Assembly (NCBI GenBank): GCA_032251315.1
Contig: JAVVEE010000075.1
Span: 1 to 11,748 of the forward strand
DNA: 11,748 nucleotides
Reading direction: 5' to 3'
Origin: LH-M37 sp032251315
GTDB taxonomy: Bacteria; Pseudomonadota; Gammaproteobacteria; SZUA-229
The stretch's first letter is position 1; every line of letters begins with the position of its first letter. A program made the translations under genes and the position numbers. Under the pieces are notes generated by a model. That model saw only the letters and a list, made by a program, of their open reading frames with translations. It had not been told where the DNA came from and did not search any database. Shown here one piece after another: positions 7,590 to 11,748 of this stretch.

Positions 7590-7622
7590 CACAGAATTGC
7601 TAACATGTTCACATAGAATTGC
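7590..7622. repeat. Two direct repeats in the divergent intergenic region
   Basis: CACAGAATTGC (7590-7600) recurs as CATAGAATTGC (7612-7622), 22 bases or about two helical turns apart, between the divergent ATP-grasp and deacetylase-phosphatase genes. This spacing suits two bound copies of a regulator, but the motif is not recognised. Confidence 0.35.
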
Positions 7623-7660
7623 AATGGTAGAACGAAATCACAAATGGACTAAAATACCAT

Positions 7661-9328
7661 ATGGAACATTTTATAAGAAGTATAACGGGTTATTTCTATA
7701 TGAAGTACAGTCTAAAAAAAGTAATAATTTATGCATGGGAATGGCTGTATTTAGCCGGTGCGTTCCCAGGGTTACAAAACAAAACAGTTATCTTCATGCT
7801 GCACAGAATGGCGACTCCAGACAGGCTTTGTGATGGACATTCAGATGAATTCCTAAACCAGGCATTAACTTATTTATCTCGCAAAGGATATAATTTTGTT
7901 TCTCTTGAAGAGGTATTTAAAAATATCCATGACGGCAGCCCGCTACCAAATAAAGCAATAGCCTTCACCATTGATGACGGCTTTATTGATCAGGCAACAA
8001 TTGCCGCGCCTATATTTATAAAACATCAATGCCCTGTCACCATTTTCCTGATTACCGGGTTTATAGATAACGGGTCACCACCATGGGATGCATTTCTAAA
8101 ATATGTGTTTTACAAAATGGATAAGAGCCAAATAACAGTAAAAATAAAATCTCAATATTTTACTTATAAAATCGACACCCCTGAAGAAAGATATAACTCA
8201 ATGAATGATTTCAGGAATAAGTGCAAGAGCCTTTCAGAAACTGAGTTAAACCAAACGCTCCGACATATGGCAACGGAACTAGGGCTGGAAGGCAGGCACA
8301 TGCCGATAGCCGGTTTTCAGGCATTAAGCTGGAAAGACGCATTAACACTCGAAAAATCCGGTATCTCATTTTCTCCGCATACAACCTCGCATGCAATTCT
8401 TTCTAACTATTCTGATAAACGGGCACATGAGGAAATCACAGGATCATGGAAAAGGCTGGTTAATAATCTATCTCATCCCTGTCCCGTTTTTGCTTACCCT
8501 AATGGACAAAGAAAAGATTTTACCATGCGCGATATTAACTGCATCAAGGAATTAGGATTGCTCGGTGCCGTAACTGCTGAGCCGGGTTATGTTGATTCCA
8601 GCAAAATCACTGAGGCGGACAGGTACCTCATAAAACGTATGAGTTTTCCTTCCGGGCTTGAATGCCTGATTCAATATTGCACAGGTTTAGAATTTGTGAA
8701 GCAGTACTATCGGGATTTAAAACTTAAATATAAACATGCAGGAAGGATTCGGCTACTGACTGATTCGATATTGAATATTAAATATCACCTGGGTGGTTTT
8801 AACAAATATGAAAACATAGACTGGACAAAAATAACCCGATTAGTCTTTGTATGTAAAGGCAATATATGTCGCAGCCCGTATGCAGAGATCAGAGCTAGAG
8901 CACTGGGCATTAACTCCGTCTCGATAGGCCTGGATACCACAGAAGGCTCACTGGCCGATGCTGATGCAGCCAGCATCGCATCTTATCGAGGCATTGACCT
9001 TAAACAGCATAGGGCTCGCACTTATACATCGATTGAATTCTCAAGTAATGACCTGGTCGTGTGCATGGAACCATGGCAGCTCAAGAACTTTAATCAGATG
9101 AGCCACGACCACAGCCAGGCTACCTTATTAGGGCTATGGTGTTCGCGAAAAAAAGCCATCGTAACCGACCCTTATGGAAAACCCGACCTATTTTTCAACG
9201 ATTGTTTTATCACGATAGATGACGCATTAAACAATATCAGCAATTTACTTGAGCAAGAAAAAGCCATGAGCAATGATAAAAACTATATAGCTGACCCTAT
9301 TGTCAGCGCTAAGAGCACCCATGCCTAA
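7661..9328 (+). CDS. Fusion: NodB-type polysaccharide deacetylase + low-molecular-weight protein tyrosine phosphatase
   Basis: The 555-residue protein joins two enzymes. Residues about 40-330 are a NodB deacetylase: VIFMLHRM (43-50), the catalytic AFTIDDGF (101-108, Asp105/Asp106), the metal motif H-x3-H in SPHTTSH (His240, His244), and VFAYPNGQ (276-283). Residues about 390-535 are a complete LMW-PTP: VFVCKGNICRS with the C-x5-R-S loop (Cys398, Arg404, Ser405), and the general-acid loop VTDPYGKP with Asp503. Both active sites look intact. No signal peptide is seen, so it is probably cytoplasmic or at the inner face of the membrane, where LMW-PTPs act on BY-kinases. Residues 340-390 form a basic linker. 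The reading frame runs without interruption across the junction. The gene looks more AT-rich than its neighbours, hinting at separate origin. The start at 7661 lacks a clear ribosome binding site; Met14 (7700) is an alternative. It stands alone on its strand. Confidence 0.88.
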   Translation: MEHFIRSITGYFYMKYSLKKVIIYAWEWLYLAGAFPGLQNKTVIFMLHRMATPDRLCDGHSDEFLNQALTYLSRKGYNFVSLEEVFKNIHDGSPLPNKAIAFTIDDGFIDQATIAAPIFIKHQCPVTIFLITGFIDNGSPPWDAFLKYVFYKMDKSQITVKIKSQYFTYKIDTPEERYNSMNDFRNKCKSLSETELNQTLRHMATELGLEGRHMPIAGFQALSWKDALTLEKSGISFSPHTTSHAILSNYSDKRAHEEITGSWKRLVNNLSHPCPVFAYPNGQRKDFTMRDINCIKELGLLGAVTAEPGYVDSSKITEADRYLIKRMSFPSGLECLIQYCTGLEFVKQYYRDLKLKYKHAGRIRLLTDSILNIKYHLGGFNKYENIDWTKITRLVFVCKGNICRSPYAEIRARALGINSVSIGLDTTEGSLADADAASIASYRGIDLKQHRARTYTSIEFSSNDLVVCMEPWQLKNFNQMSHDHSQATLLGLWCSRKKAIVTDPYGKPDLFFNDCFITIDDALNNISNLLEQEKAMSNDKNYIADPIVSAKSTHA

Positions 9329-9425
9329 GCGGCAATTACAAGGCTCTAATCAAGGATATATTTAATGAAACCATTTACCGCACCAGTGACGTTGCTCAAA
9401 CTGAAGCACTATCAGGAGTATAAAA

Positions 9426-9855
9426 TCACTTTAGTACAAGCAACTTTTCCCAGCCGGCAAATAAACCATGGCGGACATTGGACTCAATGCGTGCAAATGG
9501 GTCTCGCATCAAACAAATAAAACTTATTTTCGCCCAGTTTCGTTCGCATTATGCGTTCACGCACATCATTTACAAATGGAAATTTGGTATAGGCCACGGA
9601 TGATTCAAGCGCATATTTATACTTGACCTTATCCCACGCCCATAAACCAAGGTAACCATCCACTTTTTTGCTGTCGCTATCCGTCACGAAAAAATTCGGT
9701 TCTTTTTCTTTCGCGGCACAGATTTGCGGGTGCTGTCCCAGTATATCAAACAGACTGGTTGTACCACTTTTCATCGCCCCGATAATGACCACAAAATGCT
9801 CCGGATTATTATCTGGAACAGGAACGATTTTGTTCTGACTGGCACCCTGCATCAT
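9426..9855 (-). pseudogene. Frameshifted and truncated sulfotransferase gene
   Basis: The frame from 9855 encodes 123 residues and carries the 5'-phosphosulfate (PAPS) loop GAMKSGTTS (26-34) and KEPNFF (51-56), typical of bacterial carbohydrate sulfotransferases, which are usually 250-320 residues long. After Lys111 the frame breaks and soon stops. In the neighbouring minus frame, removing one T from a four-T run (plus-strand A run 9519-9522) restores ICLMRDPFARIESNVRHG, exactly the 3'-phosphate-binding R-D-P-x-x-R-x-x-S motif. That frame then ends at a stop at 9426-9428 after EKLLVLK, so even repaired the protein has only about 143 residues and lacks its C-terminal half. The start lies 10 bases after the O-ligase stop, so it was the second gene of that operon. 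A homopolymer sequencing error could explain the frameshift but not the missing end. Confidence 0.82.
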
Positions 9856-9865
9856 AATTTAAAAT

Positions 9866-11203
9866 TCACTGGCCTGAGTTATACACTGAAGGTATAGCTG
9901 GACTAACTGTTGATGGTTTTTCAGCCACGCGGTTTGAATCATGAGTTTTTATCTCTTTCAGCTTGTGCAGCGAGACATGGCGCAAGGCGGAAGTTAAGGC
10001 AAAGGCCAGCCAGAACATGGGGTAGAATAAAACGGACATAAAAACTGCTGCCACAAAGGTGCCGAGCAAGCCCAGATTTAGCCCGGATGCAATTGCGGCA
10101 ACAGTTCTGCCTTCGACAGTATTCATTGCCAATGCCTCTCTTCTGGATCGGCGATTCATAACAAAGGCCGTAATTATCATGATCAGAAACAAAATGCCAC
10201 CCGGATAGCCCAGATCTACAAATGACTCAAGAATCGTATTATGAATTTCCTCTAACCTTACGGGCTGATAAATAGTCTCATAGTATTCCGCCCAGTTATT
10301 GTAGCCGATACCCATGGGGTTGAACTTGATTGTTTCAATGGCGTGCTCCCAAAGTAATAGCCGCGACTCAGACGTTCGGTCCTCGCCGATTGAATCGAAC
10401 CTGGCTAACTGCTCCTGCGGGAGTACGTTTATCATGGCGACAATCATTACTGTTATTACTGCCATGTTTCGCCACATACGCCGCCCACTCAATAAAAGCA
10501 CCAATATCACAGTGGCCAGGGCAAGTTGCCCGCCTCTGGACGAAGAGCCCATGACCGATAGCGCCGCGGTCAGGGGAAATAAAAATATCAGAATCCACCA
10601 GCGTATTTTACTCTCTACCTGGTCACGCAGAGCTAACAGTAGAGCCAGACTCATTGAGAAGGCGATCACCATTTGTAAGGAAAATTCACCGGAGTTGTGA
10701 AACCAGCCCGGAGCGCCCGACAGTCCCCAATGCGCAAAACCAAAATCACGCATGGCGAAGACGCGCACTCCATGCTGGGACATTTTAAAATTGATGAGGA
10801 TAAAAAAAATGGTAAACAGCAGTAATCGGTTAGGGGTTGTGAGTACCGACACCACACAAAAATACATCAGTATCCAGCTGGCATAAGCAGTCCAGTCTTT
10901 TAGAGATGCATCAGTACTCCATGCAAAAACACTCGACAGGATCACTATCACGGAAAACACCACAAAAAGTTTATCCAACGCACCAAAAACAAGCGGTCGG
11001 CTTCTTGTCAGAAAAACACTGACTACGCTGGCGACAATGGCCAGCTGGCCCCAGGGCAGGATATCGATAACAGGATACATATTCTGAGGCCGGAGATACT
11101 CGATAAATATATAAAAACAAAGAAACCAGAGTGCTGCTGTCTCTGCACGAAAATCCCTAATAAAGGAGCGAAGCTTGAGATCATGCGCACTGATGGCAGG
11201 CAT
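9866..11203 (-). CDS. Exosortase-A-associated O-antigen-ligase-like membrane protein (putative O-glycosylation ligase)
   Basis: The 445-residue protein has about ten to twelve hydrophobic membrane segments and the marks of the XrtA-associated O-ligase family. These are IEYLRPQNMYP near the N-terminus (34-44), the loop GWFHNSGEFSLQM (166-178), SSSRGGQLAL (220-229), and a large periplasmic loop with EDRTSESR (274-281), GIGYNNW (298-304) and the conserved HNTILE (321-326). Proteins of this Wzy/WaaL-like group use undecaprenyl-linked glycans, either joining repeat units or transferring them to an acceptor such as a protein. Here a role as polymerase or ligase for the locus's polymer is inferred. 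The C-terminal 35 residues are polar and cytoplasmic. No strong ribosome binding site precedes the ATG; a GAGG lies 11 bases upstream. A broken sulfotransferase gene follows after 10 bases in the same operon. Confidence 0.9.
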   Translation of the reverse strand: MPAISAHDLKLRSFIRDFRAETAALWFLCFYIFIEYLRPQNMYPVIDILPWGQLAIVASVVSVFLTRSRPLVFGALDKLFVVFSVIVILSSVFAWSTDASLKDWTAYASWILMYFCVVSVLTTPNRLLLFTIFFILINFKMSQHGVRVFAMRDFGFAHWGLSGAPGWFHNSGEFSLQMVIAFSMSLALLLALRDQVESKIRWWILIFLFPLTAALSVMGSSSRGGQLALATVILVLLLSGRRMWRNMAVITVMIVAMINVLPQEQLARFDSIGEDRTSESRLLLWEHAIETIKFNPMGIGYNNWAEYYETIYQPVRLEEIHNTILESFVDLGYPGGILFLIMIITAFVMNRRSRREALAMNTVEGRTVAAIASGLNLGLLGTFVAAVFMSVLFYPMFWLAFALTSALRHVSLHKLKEIKTHDSNRVAEKPSTVSPAIPSVYNSGQ

Positions 11204-11693
11204 TACAAGGCAGCCCTCTGACTGGATCGATTAGTTGCGAACACTGAGTTATGCCACTGATTCATTTTCATCTCAATACTGAATTATCCGACATGGTATA
11301 TTCTATTCTGCACACGCTGTCACCTTTTCGAGTTCTTGCCTGATATGACTCCACGGCAATAATAAATAAACTATCTTTTAGTTACATGAATAGAGATAAT
11401 TTCTCGTGTTTGGTACTCGCCGAAATTGATATCGGCTTTACATTATCTGCATTAATAACATAGAAAACTAAATTTATATCCTTGTTTTTTTTGAACCCGT
11501 TTCTGCAATAATTTTCTATGCTGTCAGATACTAGTCGCTTGACCTGATGCCGGTCAACAACTATGAATTGATGGTATTTACAGGCTTAATATAGAGCTTG
11601 ATGTCTATGCATATTTTTTACAGCTTCGCCAAAATCCCTCGCGATCATTAATCCATTTCACGAACGTTGTTAATATCGCGGATTTTAGTCATA
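11204..11693. other. Non-coding region upstream of the O-ligase gene
   Basis: No supported gene is seen on either strand. Small structures are present: GCCGA/TCGGC (11419-11423 with 11432-11436), CATAGAAAA/TTTTCTATG (11459-11467 with 11512-11520), TTGACC/GGTCAA (11539-11544 with 11552-11557), and an inverted repeat with a three-base bulge (11631-11645 with 11675-11686). None is followed by a T tract typical of a terminator. The stretch is AT-rich and probably contains control elements of the O-ligase operon plus decayed sequence. Confidence 0.45.
11248..11276 (-). promoter_or_regulatory. Candidate extended -10 sigma-70 promoter for the O-ligase operon
   Basis: On the minus strand TTGAGA (11276-11271) and CATAAC (11253-11248) are 17 bases apart, matching five and four consensus positions, and a TG stands one base before the -10. 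The leader to the ATG at 11203 would be about 35-40 bases. Prediction by eye only. Confidence 0.4.
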
Positions 11694-11748
11694 AGTGCGC
11701 CACGTTGTAAAAAGTGGGCCAGTGGTACACTCACCGGTCGACTAAAAC
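11694..11748. mobile_element. Possible end of an insertion sequence at the window edge
   Basis: Three related direct repeats occur close together: AGTGCGCCAC (11694-11703), AGTGGGCCAG (11713-11722) and AGTGGTACAC (11721-11730). Arrays of short repeats with AGTGGGCCA or AGTGGTACAC cores are what I remember from the ends of IS21-family elements. No transposase is visible and the window stops at 11748, so this is only a suggestion. Confidence 0.28.

Noticed and set aside
7597..7833. 78-codon plus-strand frame overlapping the start of the deacetylase-phosphatase gene
   Set aside because: It is a shadow of the fusion gene's N-terminal coding sequence in another frame, with no domain and no ribosome binding site.
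9313..9423. Plus-strand stretch after a stop, reading ...NYKALIKDIFNETIYR..., protein-like by eye
   Set aside because: It has no start codon, lies in a different frame from the deacetylase-phosphatase gene and matches no family I can name; it may be chance or a remnant.
9365..9520. 51-codon plus-strand frame (starts MKPFTAPVTLLKLK) with AAGGA eight bases upstream
   Set aside because: The ribosome binding site is good, but most of the frame is antisense to the recognisable sulfotransferase remnant (RDP motif) and the product resembles nothing known to me.
10314..10700. 128-codon plus-strand frame
   Set aside because: It lies wholly antisense to the well-supported O-ligase gene, whose motifs fix the coding strand.
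11605..11688. Minus-strand 27-codon stretch ending ...DREGFWRSCKKYA
   Set aside because: It looks protein-like but lacks a convincing start and ribosome binding site, is very short and overlaps the inverted repeat; not enough to call a gene or remnant.

Overview
This window is part of an exopolysaccharide locus of the exosortase A (XrtA/PEP-CTERM) type found in Gram-negative bacteria, most likely from a gammaproteobacterium or close relative. The evidence is a linked set of proteins matching families seen with XrtA: a Wzz-like chain-length determinant, a bacterial tyrosine autokinase, a NodB-type polysaccharide deacetylase with the XrtA-associated C-terminal part, a FemAB-like protein, an ATP-grasp enzyme and an exosortase-A-associated O-antigen-ligase-like membrane protein. 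The first gene encodes a lipoprotein with a lipobox, which also fits a Gram-negative cell. Exosortase itself, the priming glycosyltransferase, the flippase and any PEP-CTERM substrate are not in the window, so the locus continues elsewhere or is dispersed. All family names come from reading motifs, not from a database search.

Layout. (1) 1-224 is AT-rich leader; 225-665 (+) is a small fibronectin-III lipoprotein closed by a clear intrinsic terminator at 731-756. (2) 666-1309 is non-coding and carries a 108-bp cloverleaf-like inverted-repeat element (866-973) and an overlapping palindrome at 1056-1074. (3) 1310-4652 (+) is a compact operon: chain-length determinant, tyrosine kinase (4-base ATGA overlap) and deacetylase. 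(4) 4740-7527 (-) is a convergent pair: ATP-grasp, then a 166-nt gap with alternative hairpins, then the FemAB protein. (5) 7661-9328 (+) is divergent from the ATP-grasp gene and encodes an unusual single protein, a NodB deacetylase fused to a low-molecular-weight protein tyrosine phosphatase. (6) 9426-11203 (-) is the O-ligase followed by a broken sulfotransferase gene. (7) 11204-11748 is non-coding with small inverted repeats and, at the right edge, short direct repeats that may belong to an insertion-sequence end.

How the genes may work together (inference from the families). The chain-length protein and tyrosine kinase set polymer length and export through cycles of tyrosine phosphorylation. 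The phosphatase half of the 7661-9328 fusion is the obvious candidate to reverse that phosphorylation, which would tie dephosphorylation physically to polymer deacetylation. The other deacetylase, the FemAB and ATP-grasp proteins and the former sulfotransferase would decorate the polymer or its precursor, and the O-ligase-like protein would polymerise or transfer it. The most notable points are the deacetylase-phosphatase fusion, the seryl-tRNA-synthetase-like coiled-coil arm on the FemAB protein, the cloverleaf repeat element and the frameshifted sulfotransferase.
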